Of a stretch of DNA of 64,000 nt, positions 17,134 through 25,085 are shown piece after piece; position 1 is the first letter of the stretch, and every line of letters begins with the position of its first letter. Position numbers and translations under genes: made by a program. Below the pieces are notes generated by a model. It made no database searches. It was given only the letters and a program-made list of their open reading frames with translations, and was not told where the DNA came from. The stretch is from JALONO01 sp038209965 (GTDB lineage Bacteria > Bacteroidota > Bacteroidia > Cytophagales > Thermoflexibacteraceae), in assembly GCA_038209965.1 (NCBI GenBank), contig JBBQXF010000005.1, positions 19,489 to 83,488 on the forward strand. The letters are read 5' to 3'.

Positions 17134-18564
17134 TCAATTGGGGGCCAAAAACTTGGCCTTGGCTGTTTGAAGTAGTTCTTCTTGGCCGTCGATCAGGCTG
17201 TAAATCCCTACTACGAGGGTCATGTTCCCCCTTGTGATGGCCGATTTGGGCAGTTCAATAAAAAAGGTGCCATCGGCCAGATCTTCGGCTGGCACGCTGA
17301 TCGCGCTGCCCACCAGTTGGATAGTGCCCTGTGCAGGACTGATCATGCGCAGGGTGATGGGCAGTGCCCGATGCGATTTATTGATAATTTTGACGTTGTA
17401 TAAGTTGGTAACGTTGCCATTGTCCAATTGTTGATAGAGTTGGCCTTGGGCCCGTGATACCTGTGCGCCCACCATGCCCCGGGTGAACAGCAGCGTGGCG
17501 ATCAGCCCCAGCAAAACCACCAGAACGAGCGAGTAGGCAATGGATCGGGGAGTGGTCTTTTTCACTTTTTCGTGGGTAATGGGGGCCTCGATGGCCCGTT
17601 GCGAGTCGTAGCGCACCAGGCCACGGGGCTTGCCGATCCGATCCATGATGTCGTCGCAGGCATCGATGCAGGCCGTGCAGTTGATGCACTCCAATTGGGT
17701 GCCATTGCGGATGTCGATCCCGGTGGGGCATACTTGAACGCACTGCAAGCAATCAATGCAGTCGCCGTGGGTGCGCACTTCGCCTTTGTGCAGTTTGCCA
17801 CGGGGTTCGCCGCGCACGTGATCATAGGCGATCACAATCGAGTCGCGGTCGATCAGCACTCCCTGCAAGCGGCCATAGGGGCAGGCCACTAAGCACACCT
17901 GCTCCCGGAGGTAGGCAAAGACCATAAAGAACACCCCGCTGAAAACCAGCAGGGCCGTGAAACCCGCCACGTGCTGGCTCACTGGCTCGGTAATGATCTG
18001 AAAAAGTTCGGTTTTGCCAATGATATAGGCCAAGAACGTATTGGCAATCAAGATCGAGATAGCATAGAAGATCACATATTTGCCCACCCGCTTCACCATT
18101 TTCTGGGTAGTCCAGGGAGCTTTGGCCAAGGCTTTTTGCTTGGTATAATCCCCATCGATCCAATATTCAATTTTGCGGAACACGTTTTCCATAAAAATGG
18201 TCTGGGGGCACACCCACCCGCAAAACAAACGGCCATACACCACCGTGAAAAGCACCACAAAAACCACCATCGCAATAATGATGAGCACGAAAATATACAT
18301 GTCTTGGGGCCAGAACACCTGACCAAAAATGATAAATTTGCGCTTGATGACATTGATCATAAGCAACGGGTAGCCGTTGATGCTGATGAACGGCCCGGCA
18401 AACAGGATCGCCAGCAATAAATAGGCGACCGCATCACGGTAGTTGGTCAGTCGCCCCTTGGGTTTTTGGGGGAACACCCACTTGCGGTTGCCCTTGTCAT
18501 CCACGGTGGCGAGTTTGTCCCGGAAGGAATTTGGGGGCTGAGCAGATGAGGCGGTGCTAGGCAT
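17134..18564 (-). CDS. ccoG: cytochrome c oxidase accessory protein CcoG (FixG family)
   Basis: CcoG is a membrane ferredoxin-like protein needed for cbb3 oxidase assembly, implicated in Cu(II) reduction. With ATG 18564 it is 476 residues, the usual length; the frame extends to 18717 but the extra part looks non-coding. It has about five membrane segments and a CGWVCPQTIFMEN motif. Two cysteine clusters bind 4Fe-4S centres, CIDCLQCVQVCP (269-280) and CINCTACIDAC (about 293-303). A C-terminal Ig-like domain lies outside the membrane. It begins the ccoG-fixH-safE group; ccoNOP are not in the window. It is divergent from the Pit transporter. Confidence 0.95.
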   Translation of the reverse strand: MPSTASSAQPPNSFRDKLATVDDKGNRKWVFPQKPKGRLTNYRDAVAYLLLAILFAGPFISINGYPLLMINVIKRKFIIFGQVFWPQDMYIFVLIIIAMVVFVVLFTVVYGRLFCGWVCPQTIFMENVFRKIEYWIDGDYTKQKALAKAPWTTQKMVKRVGKYVIFYAISILIANTFLAYIIGKTELFQIITEPVSQHVAGFTALLVFSGVFFMVFAYLREQVCLVACPYGRLQGVLIDRDSIVIAYDHVRGEPRGKLHKGEVRTHGDCIDCLQCVQVCPTGIDIRNGTQLECINCTACIDACDDIMDRIGKPRGLVRYDSQRAIEAPITHEKVKKTTPRSIAYSLVLVVLLGLIATLLFTRGMVGAQVSRAQGQLYQQLDNGNVTNLYNVKIINKSHRALPITLRMISPAQGTIQLVGSAISVPAEDLADGTFFIELPKSAITRGNMTLVVGIYSLIDGQEELLQTAKAKFLAPN

Positions 18565-18727
18565 GGGGAGGTTGGAAAGCTTGGTTATTAGCTCCACAAA
18601 GGTGTTGTGCAATCGACTGGCAAAAAATGACCCTTGTTGGCTAAAAAGGTGATTTTGATCACCAATAACCGCCGGCTGGGCCATAGGGATAGTGCCCAGT
18701 CCCCCATAATTTAACACTGGCTTAATC

Positions 18728-18755
18728 TTGGCCCATTTTTTTTCTTTTAGATTTG
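18728..18755 (+). promoter_or_regulatory. promoter of the Pit transporter gene
   Basis: TTG (18728-18730), 17 bases, then TAGATTTG (18748-18755). This fits the Bacteroidota consensus with slightly short spacing and gives a leader of about 95 bases before ATG 18856. Confidence 0.55.
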
Positions 18756-18855
18756 TGAGGATTTGGCCCGTTTGTGAAGTCCCCTTTCCAAATAGCCGAT
18801 GGATTGGTCGGGTGAACCAAGAAAAGGAATATTACTCAAATAAAACCCTCCATTT

Positions 18856-20262
18856 ATGTTCGGATTAGAAGCCTCCCTTTCCATTGTATTGGTGCTGTGC
18901 CTGTTGTGTGCGCTTGCCTTTGAATTTATCAATGGCTTCCACGATACGGCCAACGCCGTGGCCACGGTGATTTACACCAATTCCCTCAAGCCAATGCAGG
19001 CGGTGGTGTGGTCGGGCATTTGGAATTTTATCGGAGTACTCACTGGGGGCATTTCGGTCGCGATGGGCATTATCAACATCTTGCCGATCAGCACTTTATT
19101 GGATCCGGACATCACGCACAGTATTTCACTGGTGCTGGCCATTTTATTCACAGCCATTATTTGGAACTTGGGCACTTGGTATTTGGGCATTCCCTGCTCC
19201 AGCTCGCACACCTTGATCGGGTCCATCATCGGGGCGGGCTTGGGCTATTCGTTCATCATGCACGGTGGGGCCGACGATGGGGTCAACTGGGGCGAAGCCC
19301 GCAAAATCGGCCTTTCGCTGCTCATTTCGCCCTTGGCGGGCTTTGGCTTTGCCTCACTCATGATCTTGGTGCTCAAAACCTTTTTTAAGCCCGACAACGT
19401 CATTTTTGGGGAGCCGCCCAAGGGTGAAGCGCCGCCCACTTGGATCCGCGCCATTCTGGTAATTACCTGCACGGGCGTGAGCTTTTCGCACGGCTCCAAC
19501 GATGGCCAAAAAGGAGTGGGGCTCATCATGTTGATTTTGGTCAGCATTGCGCCCTTCGTTTTTGCCCTGGACGAAAGCAAGGACAGCGGCCTACTGCAAA
19601 GCCAGTTGGGGAAAATGCAAACCGCAATGGCCACTGTGGATCAAAATCCGATGTCGGCCATTGATCGAGAAAAATTTACCCAGACCCAAGCCAATGTAAC
19701 TTGGATGGCCAGCGAGCTAAAGCAAGCGGGAACGATCCAAGGCCTGCCCAAAGAAGAGCGTTTCCGGTTCCGGCAAGATATTTTGATCATGGAAAAGCTG
19801 GTCAAGGATCTAGGCAAGCGCGATCGCCCGATCATCGCGGCAGCCGAAATGAAGGCCATTAAAGAAAGTGCCGCTGAGATCGATAACTTTACCAATTATG
19901 CTCCCCGGTGGGTGGCTTTTGCGGTAGCCCTCGCGCTGGGCACTGGTACGATGGTGGGCTGGAAGCGCATCGTGGTGACCATTGGCGAAAAAATCGGTAA
20001 GCAGCACCTCACCTATGCCCAAGGGGCCAGTGCCGAACTGGTAGCGGCCACCACCATTGGCCTAGCCTCCTTGATCGGGGCACCGGTGAGCACCACCCAA
20101 GTGCTGTCGTCGGGCATTGCGGGCACGATGGTGGCCTCCAACGGCCTGGGCAATTTGCAGGGCGGCACCATCCGCAACATCGCGATCGCCTGGCTGCTCA
20201 CTTTTCCCGTTTGTCTCACTTTGGGCAGTGGTTTGTTCCTGCTGTTGCGCTGGCTGCTCTGA
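18856..20262 (+). CDS. inorganic phosphate transporter, Pit family
   Basis: A 468-residue membrane transporter that takes up phosphate, probably as a metal-phosphate complex with a cation. The two PHO4 half-repeats are visible. The first has FINGFHDTANAVATV (about residues 23-37) and the second has FSHGSNDGQKGVGLI (about 213-227). They are flanked by about ten membrane segments. Between the halves there is a long soluble, charged helical insertion (about 240-340) that simple Pit proteins lack. It has its own promoter and is divergent from ccoG. No PhoU-like gene is adjacent. Confidence 0.92.
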   Translation: MFGLEASLSIVLVLCLLCALAFEFINGFHDTANAVATVIYTNSLKPMQAVVWSGIWNFIGVLTGGISVAMGIINILPISTLLDPDITHSISLVLAILFTAIIWNLGTWYLGIPCSSSHTLIGSIIGAGLGYSFIMHGGADDGVNWGEARKIGLSLLISPLAGFGFASLMILVLKTFFKPDNVIFGEPPKGEAPPTWIRAILVITCTGVSFSHGSNDGQKGVGLIMLILVSIAPFVFALDESKDSGLLQSQLGKMQTAMATVDQNPMSAIDREKFTQTQANVTWMASELKQAGTIQGLPKEERFRFRQDILIMEKLVKDLGKRDRPIIAAAEMKAIKESAAEIDNFTNYAPRWVAFAVALALGTGTMVGWKRIVVTIGEKIGKQHLTYAQGASAELVAATTIGLASLIGAPVSTTQVLSSGIAGTMVASNGLGNLQGGTIRNIAIAWLLTFPVCLTLGSGLFLLLRWLL

Positions 20263-20511
20263 ACCGCCCGGCCAATGGTGATTTTTATCATCTTTGCCGG
20301 GAAAACCGCCCTATTTCTGGCCCAATCACCATAGCTTCGCACAACGTCACTGCCGCCAGTCCAAGGTGTACGTTGCCGTTTTGTGCTGTGCGTTTTGGTT
20401 CAACCAACGTTGATTTGCGGTCAGTAGGGAATCAAACCATTGATGACCAAGGCAATCAGTGAAGGACATTCCCCAAAACCAATTTTAATCTTGGGATAAA
20501 CACTACCTGTC

Positions 20512-21786
20512 ATGCTCAATTTTGTCAGTGCCGCCGAGGCCGTTGGCCACATTCATTCCGGCAACCGGGTATTTATCCACAGTGCCGCCATGACCCCCAA
20601 AAACCTGGTGGCCGCGCTGGTAGATCGGGCCGATGAACTCCAGAAAGTGGACATTGTCCACATCCACACCGAGGACAGTGCCGCGTATGCACAGGAAAAA
20701 TACCGGGGCGTTTTCATCGTCCACGCATTTTTTGTGGGGGCCAACATCCGTAAAGCGGTCAATGATGGCAATGCCGATTACATTCCCGTTTTTTTGAGCG
20801 ACATCCCTTCGCTGTTTTACAAGAATATTTTGCCGATCGATGTGGCCATGGTGCAACTTTCGCCGCCCGACCGCCACGGTTATTGCAGCATGGGGGTGTC
20901 GGTGGATGTGAGCCTGGCCGCCGTCAAAACAGCCAAACGGATCATCGCCCAGATCAACCCCAATGTGCCCCGCACCCACGGCGAAGGGTTTATCCACCTG
21001 AGCCGATTGAGCGCGGTCATTGCATGTAACGATCCGATTTTTGAAACCACCGATCGGGCGTTGAGCGTCCAAGATTTGGCCATTGGCAAGCACGTGGCCA
21101 GTTTGGTGGAGGACGGGGCCACGCTCCAAATGGGCATCGGCAGCATTCCCGATGCCGTGCTGGGCGAACTGATCCACCACAAAAACTTGGGCGTGCACAC
21201 CGAGATGTTTTCCGACGGGGTGGTGGACTTGGTGGAGCGCGGGGTGATCAACGGCCAGAACAAGCGCAGTTTGCCCGGGATAGTGGCCACTGGTTTTGCG
21301 GTGGGTTCCCGCCGTTTATATGATTTTATTGATGATAATCCCCTGTTCCAGTTTCGTGACACCGGTTTTATCAACAACACCTTCAACATAGTGCGCAATC
21401 CCAAGGTGACGGCCATCAACAGTGCCATTGAAATAGACCTAACGGGCCAAGTGTGCGCCGATACGATTGGCCCGGCACAGTTTTCGGGCGTGGGCGGGCA
21501 AATGGACTTTGTGCGGGGTGCGGCCCTGTCCGAAGGCGGCAAACCGATCATTGCCATGCCTTCGGTCACGGGCAAGGGAGAGTCCAAAATAGTGACCCAC
21601 CTCAAGTATGGGGCTTCAGTGACCACCACCCGGGCCCACGTACATTTTGTGGCCACGGAGTATGGCGTGGTCAATTTATTTGGTCGGGGACTGCGCGAGC
21701 GCGCCCGGCTCCTGATCGGGATTGCCCACCCCACCCACCGTGAGCGGCTGGAACGCGAAGCCCGCGAGTGGCTAAAACGGCTCTAA
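20512..21786 (+). CDS. acetyl-CoA hydrolase/transferase family CoA-transferase
   Basis: A 424-residue enzyme of the Cat1 / 4-hydroxybutyrate CoA-transferase group. These move CoA between acyl-CoA and acetate or similar acids through a glutamyl-CoA intermediate. HTEMFSDGVVDL contains the probable catalytic Glu231. GIGSIPDAVL and GVGGQMDFVRGA are the CoA-binding glycine-rich segments. The length matches the short bacterial form. Substrate choice (acetate, 4-hydroxybutyrate, succinate) cannot be read. A TAATCTTG element at 20486-20493 is a weak -7 candidate. The 249 bases between the Pit gene and this one show nothing else I can identify. Confidence 0.9.
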   Translation: MLNFVSAAEAVGHIHSGNRVFIHSAAMTPKNLVAALVDRADELQKVDIVHIHTEDSAAYAQEKYRGVFIVHAFFVGANIRKAVNDGNADYIPVFLSDIPSLFYKNILPIDVAMVQLSPPDRHGYCSMGVSVDVSLAAVKTAKRIIAQINPNVPRTHGEGFIHLSRLSAVIACNDPIFETTDRALSVQDLAIGKHVASLVEDGATLQMGIGSIPDAVLGELIHHKNLGVHTEMFSDGVVDLVERGVINGQNKRSLPGIVATGFAVGSRRLYDFIDDNPLFQFRDTGFINNTFNIVRNPKVTAINSAIEIDLTGQVCADTIGPAQFSGVGGQMDFVRGAALSEGGKPIIAMPSVTGKGESKIVTHLKYGASVTTTRAHVHFVATEYGVVNLFGRGLRERARLLIGIAHPTHRERLEREAREWLKRL

Positions 21787-21890
21787 TCTGCCCAGCAAAT
21801 TAATGGGTTCTGGCTTCTTTGGGCTATTTTTGCCCCCGTGGGCCGGTATTTGGCCGACAGCCAGCAACAACCCACTTTGTCCATCCACAC

Positions 21891-22592
21891 ATGAGCGCAT
21901 CGTCGAGTAAATTTGCCGTTATCGGGCTGGGCCAGTTTGGTTTGGCCGTGGCCCGCAACTTGGCCGCCAGGGGGGCCGAAGTATTGGCCATAGATCGGGA
22001 TATGGATCGGATCGAGGCTATTAAGGACGAAGTGGCCTACGCCGTCTCGCTCGATGCCACCGACTACAAGGCACTTTCCTCCCAGAACATTGCCGATATG
22101 GATGCCGTATTGGTGGCCATTGGTGAAAATATTGAGGGCCTGCTGCTCACCGTGGTCCAGTTGCTGGAGCTCAAGGCCAAGCGCATCATTGCCCGGGCCG
22201 TGAGCCAGCAGCAAAAACTGATCTTGGGCAAATTGGGGGTCAAAGAAATCCTCTCACCCGAGGACGAAGTGGGCATGATGGTGGCCGAAATGCTCCTCAA
22301 CCCCAATATGAAGGCCATTATGCCACTGCCCGACAACTACGAGATTGCCGAGATCCAGGCCCCGCGCCGGGTGTTCAAACGCACGATCAAAGATGTGGGA
22401 CTGTTGGAAAACTACCGGTTGGAGCTGATCGCGATCAAGCGCAACTACGAAGAGTACTACGATGCCCGCAAGCGATCGGTCGAGCACTTGCTCATCCGAC
22501 CTGCCGACGATACCGTGCTGGAATATTCAGACGTAATCATCGTGCTGGGCAAGACCCAAGATGTTGCCAAGTTTGTTGACTTTAATAAATAA
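21891..22592 (+). CDS. TrkA/KtrA-type potassium uptake regulatory subunit
   Basis: A 233-residue cytoplasmic RCK protein that gates a Trk/Ktr potassium channel upon nucleotide binding. Residues about 7-125 are an RCK_N Rossmann domain: VIGLGQFGLAVARNL, IDRD at the end of strand 2, and AIGENIEGLLL. Residues about 145-230 are an RCK_C domain. It is a single RCK unit of KtrA length, not the double TrkA of E. coli. No TrkH/KtrB channel gene is adjacent. The frame opens earlier, at 21819, but ATG 21891 gives the canonical start. It is probably cotranscribed with the next gene, 34 bases downstream. Confidence 0.9.
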   Translation: MSASSSKFAVIGLGQFGLAVARNLAARGAEVLAIDRDMDRIEAIKDEVAYAVSLDATDYKALSSQNIADMDAVLVAIGENIEGLLLTVVQLLELKAKRIIARAVSQQQKLILGKLGVKEILSPEDEVGMMVAEMLLNPNMKAIMPLPDNYEIAEIQAPRRVFKRTIKDVGLLENYRLELIAIKRNYEEYYDARKRSVEHLLIRPADDTVLEYSDVIIVLGKTQDVAKFVDFNK

Positions 22593-22626
22593 TATTTTTA
22601 GCAATTTTTATAATTCCCATTTTCCA

Positions 22627-23769
22627 ATGCCGCGCAAACCACGACTCCCAGTCACCGAGCCAGCTCCTGCCGCCATTATTCCCGCCATTGACACTAGATT
22701 GGGGGAAAAACTGACGAAGGCCCAAGTTGAATTCAACCAACTGACCAATGAGATCAACCAGTTGAAGGCCGAGATGAACGATTTTGAAAGGGACGTTGAC
22801 CAAGTGAGGGCAAAAATTGCCAAAGACTACATACCCATTATGGTGGAAACCGGCCAAAAAATGCGGGAATATGCGTTTGCCCTAGAAGCGGCCCATCAAT
22901 CCGGGTATTTCAAAAAAGCGGAATTGAAAACCCTGGAACGGCACATCCATGAAACTGCGTGGGAAGTGATCGAGGTGATGGAACAAATGGGCAAGGATGA
23001 CGAAGAACTGGAGGCTTTGCACGACAAGTATGCCCCCGCCTCGGTTGGAGAACTGGCCAGAGAAGCCGATGAACAACAGGCCGCCATGTTCAAGGGGATG
23101 TTCAACATCGAAGTGGATGTGGATAAGATGAAAGAGGATCCCGAATATTTTGAAGAGATACAAGCCAGACTCCGCGAGCAGTTTGAGCAGGGGCGCACTG
23201 CCCCGCCCCTCCGCAAGCGAACCAAGAAACAGCAGCAGCAAGATGCCCTGGAAAAGGAAGCCGAACAACAAGAAGCCAAAGATGCCCGGGGCATTTATAC
23301 CAGCTTGGCCAAGGCCCTGCACCCTGATCTGGAACGCGACGAGGAAGAGCAGATCCGCAAGACCGAAATGATGAAGCGCGTGACCGAAGCTTATACCAAC
23401 AACGATTTTTTCGGTTTGCTCAAACTGCAACTGGAGTACAACCTGGCCCACCCCGAGCACTTAAACGGTTTGGCCGAAGCCCAATTGAACCGCTACATTA
23501 GCCTGCTCAAAAAGCAGAAGCAGGAAATCGAAAAGCAAAAGGAAGAAATGCGCAGAGGCCCGAACGGTGCGCTCTTCGCGCAGTATTTTTCGTGGACGGG
23601 CAAGCTAAGCCCCCAGAAGTTTGGGGCCCAGATGCGCAAGGCCCGCGCAGGGCTGGCCGAAGCGGAAAAAGAATTGGCCATGGCCCAACACCATGATCGC
23701 CTGCGCGAGCGGCTCAAGGAACTCAAGCAAGCCTACAAACAGAGTGATAACCAAGGGTGGTACTTCTAA
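22627..23769 (+). CDS. coiled-coil protein with a J-domain-like segment
   Basis: A 380-residue, highly charged, mostly helical cytoplasmic protein. Residues about 25-75 form a coiled coil. A segment at about 215-265 (IYTSLAKALHPDLERD, followed by a basic helix and VTEAY) looks like helices II and III of a DnaJ J-domain with the HPD tripeptide. A further Lys/Glu-rich coiled coil runs to the C-terminus. This suggests a DnaK co-chaperone-like role, but the Gly/Phe and zinc regions of DnaJ are absent and the family is unfamiliar to me. The chosen ATG (22627) follows the TrkA gene by 34 bases; an earlier frame start overlaps that gene. Confidence 0.65.
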   Translation: MPRKPRLPVTEPAPAAIIPAIDTRLGEKLTKAQVEFNQLTNEINQLKAEMNDFERDVDQVRAKIAKDYIPIMVETGQKMREYAFALEAAHQSGYFKKAELKTLERHIHETAWEVIEVMEQMGKDDEELEALHDKYAPASVGELAREADEQQAAMFKGMFNIEVDVDKMKEDPEYFEEIQARLREQFEQGRTAPPLRKRTKKQQQQDALEKEAEQQEAKDARGIYTSLAKALHPDLERDEEEQIRKTEMMKRVTEAYTNNDFFGLLKLQLEYNLAHPEHLNGLAEAQLNRYISLLKKQKQEIEKQKEEMRRGPNGALFAQYFSWTGKLSPQKFGAQMRKARAGLAEAEKELAMAQHHDRLRERLKELKQAYKQSDNQGWYF

Positions 23770-24025
23770 GATTTAGACGAAAATGTTGGTTTTGGGTTGT
23801 GGAAACAAGCAAGGAATTGCTCATGAACTTTCCATAGATTCGTGTGAACCAGCGATGCCCCCACACCATTGAAAATTTCAGGCGGAGCATTTTGGCCCAG
23901 TTGGGATAGCTCGGTGCCAACCCATTGGGGAACAACAGGTTTTTTTATTTTTAGGGGCCCTTCCGGTAGCTGTACGCCGGCCGGTGATATGCCCAAAGGA
24001 ATCCCAAAACGGCAACCGTTAAAGT

Positions 24026-24061
24026 GGGGCCGCATTTCCCGGGGTGGGTGAATGCGGCCCC
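24026..24061. terminator. 11-bp GC-rich hairpin between convergent genes
   Basis: GGGGCCGCATT (24026-24036) and AATGCGGCCCC (24051-24061) form a perfect stem with a 14-base loop. It sits between the J-like gene (+) and the amidotransferase gene (-), which converge. T-runs are weak, so its terminator role is inferred from position. The rest of 23770-24071 holds no gene I can see. Confidence 0.6.
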
Positions 24062-24071
24062 GTTGCCTTAT

Positions 24072-24938
24072 CTAGCTTGCACAAACACCCCGCAATTGGC
24101 CCACCGCTTCGCGCAAGAAATTGGGCAGTACAGTGTTGTAGGTCAGGGCTATTTTATCCGGATCGTTGAGGTGGTCGATCATTTCTTGGTATTTTTGTTC
24201 CCCGTGGTTGTCGATCACCGCCCGGCGCTTGTCTTCTTGTTGAAAATACATGCTCATCCCGGTGGCATCGGCTTCGGGATGGAACTGAGTGCCGAAGAAT
24301 TCATTTGAGATGCGCACCGACATGACGGCCCGTTCCAGATCCACATGTGGCCGGATTTTTTCCAAGGACAATATTTTTGCCCCCACTTCGCTCATTTTGT
24401 TAAAATTGGGCTGGGTCACTTGCCAGTCCCGCGAGTCAACGGCATAGTAGGGGTCGGGCAATTGGTGGTAGAATGGTTCACCAAGGCCCTCGATAGTTTT
24501 GTGGATCGGGAAAATACCGAATGAAGTGGAGCGCCGCTTGGTCACGTGGGCAAACTCAAAATAGCGGCACAGCATCTGGAAGGAATGACAGATGAAAAAA
24601 ACGTATTTTTTGTGGCCATTCAAATTTTGGTTGTGGGCCCACAATTGATCCAGCAACTGAAAATATTGCGCTTCCCAAGCTTGGCCTTCGCCATCAAAGG
24701 GGCTGCCAGGGCCACCAGTGGAAACATAGATGTCATAATCGTCCGCTTGAGGCAAGTTCCCGCTGCCCCGCACATCAAACACTTCGTCAAGAAGGAAATG
24801 GTCTTCCGTAAACCCGTCCTGCTCGCTAATAATCTGCTTGATACAGCGCATCCCTTGGTTGGGCACATTGTTGTACATGTCCAAAATGGCAACTTTAAGG
24901 ATCCGCGAAGCTTCAGGGTCGGGATTGATGATCTCCAT
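24072..24938 (-). CDS. class I glutamine amidotransferase-like protein
   Basis: A 288-residue type 1 glutamine amidotransferase domain protein. Cys117 in FFICHSF is the nucleophile and His220/Glu222 in TQFHPEAD complete the triad. STGGPGSPFD forms the oxyanion region. It is longer than a minimal GATase domain by a C-terminal helical extension after residue 230. It stands alone, so the synthase partner that would use the ammonia, or an alternative gamma-glutamyl hydrolase role, is unknown. A GCS2-CBS ligase-like gene lies about 12 kb away. Downstream of the phosphorylase-like gene on the same strand, but separated from it by a large hairpin. Confidence 0.85.
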   Translation of the reverse strand: MEIINPDPEASRILKVAILDMYNNVPNQGMRCIKQIISEQDGFTEDHFLLDEVFDVRGSGNLPQADDYDIYVSTGGPGSPFDGEGQAWEAQYFQLLDQLWAHNQNLNGHKKYVFFICHSFQMLCRYFEFAHVTKRRSTSFGIFPIHKTIEGLGEPFYHQLPDPYYAVDSRDWQVTQPNFNKMSEVGAKILSLEKIRPHVDLERAVMSVRISNEFFGTQFHPEADATGMSMYFQQEDKRRAVIDNHGEQKYQEMIDHLNDPDKIALTYNTVLPNFLREAVGQLRGVCAS

Positions 24939-24996
24939 AGAAAATAAAACGATGGTGGGAATTCACAAATCAAATGATAAACCAATTAAGTGCCAA

Positions 24997-25043
24997 CTTG
25001 CAACAGCTTGCGATGTTTTGCAAACATTGCAAGCTGTTGCAAG
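24997..25043. repeat. 22-bp imperfectly nested intergenic hairpin
   Basis: CTTGCAACAGCTTGC (24997-25011) pairs perfectly with GCAAGCTGTTGCAAG (25029-25043). Inside it a G-T pair and ATGTTT/AAACAT extend the stem to 22 bp with loop TGC. It lies in the 147-base gap between the phosphorylase-like gene and the amidotransferase gene (both minus). No T-run follows, so it may be an mRNA-processing or stabilising structure or a palindromic protein site and not a simple terminator. Confidence 0.85.
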
Positions 25044-25085
25044 AACTTTACAGAAAAAACCAATAATTCCCGGCTTTGTTTGCGA

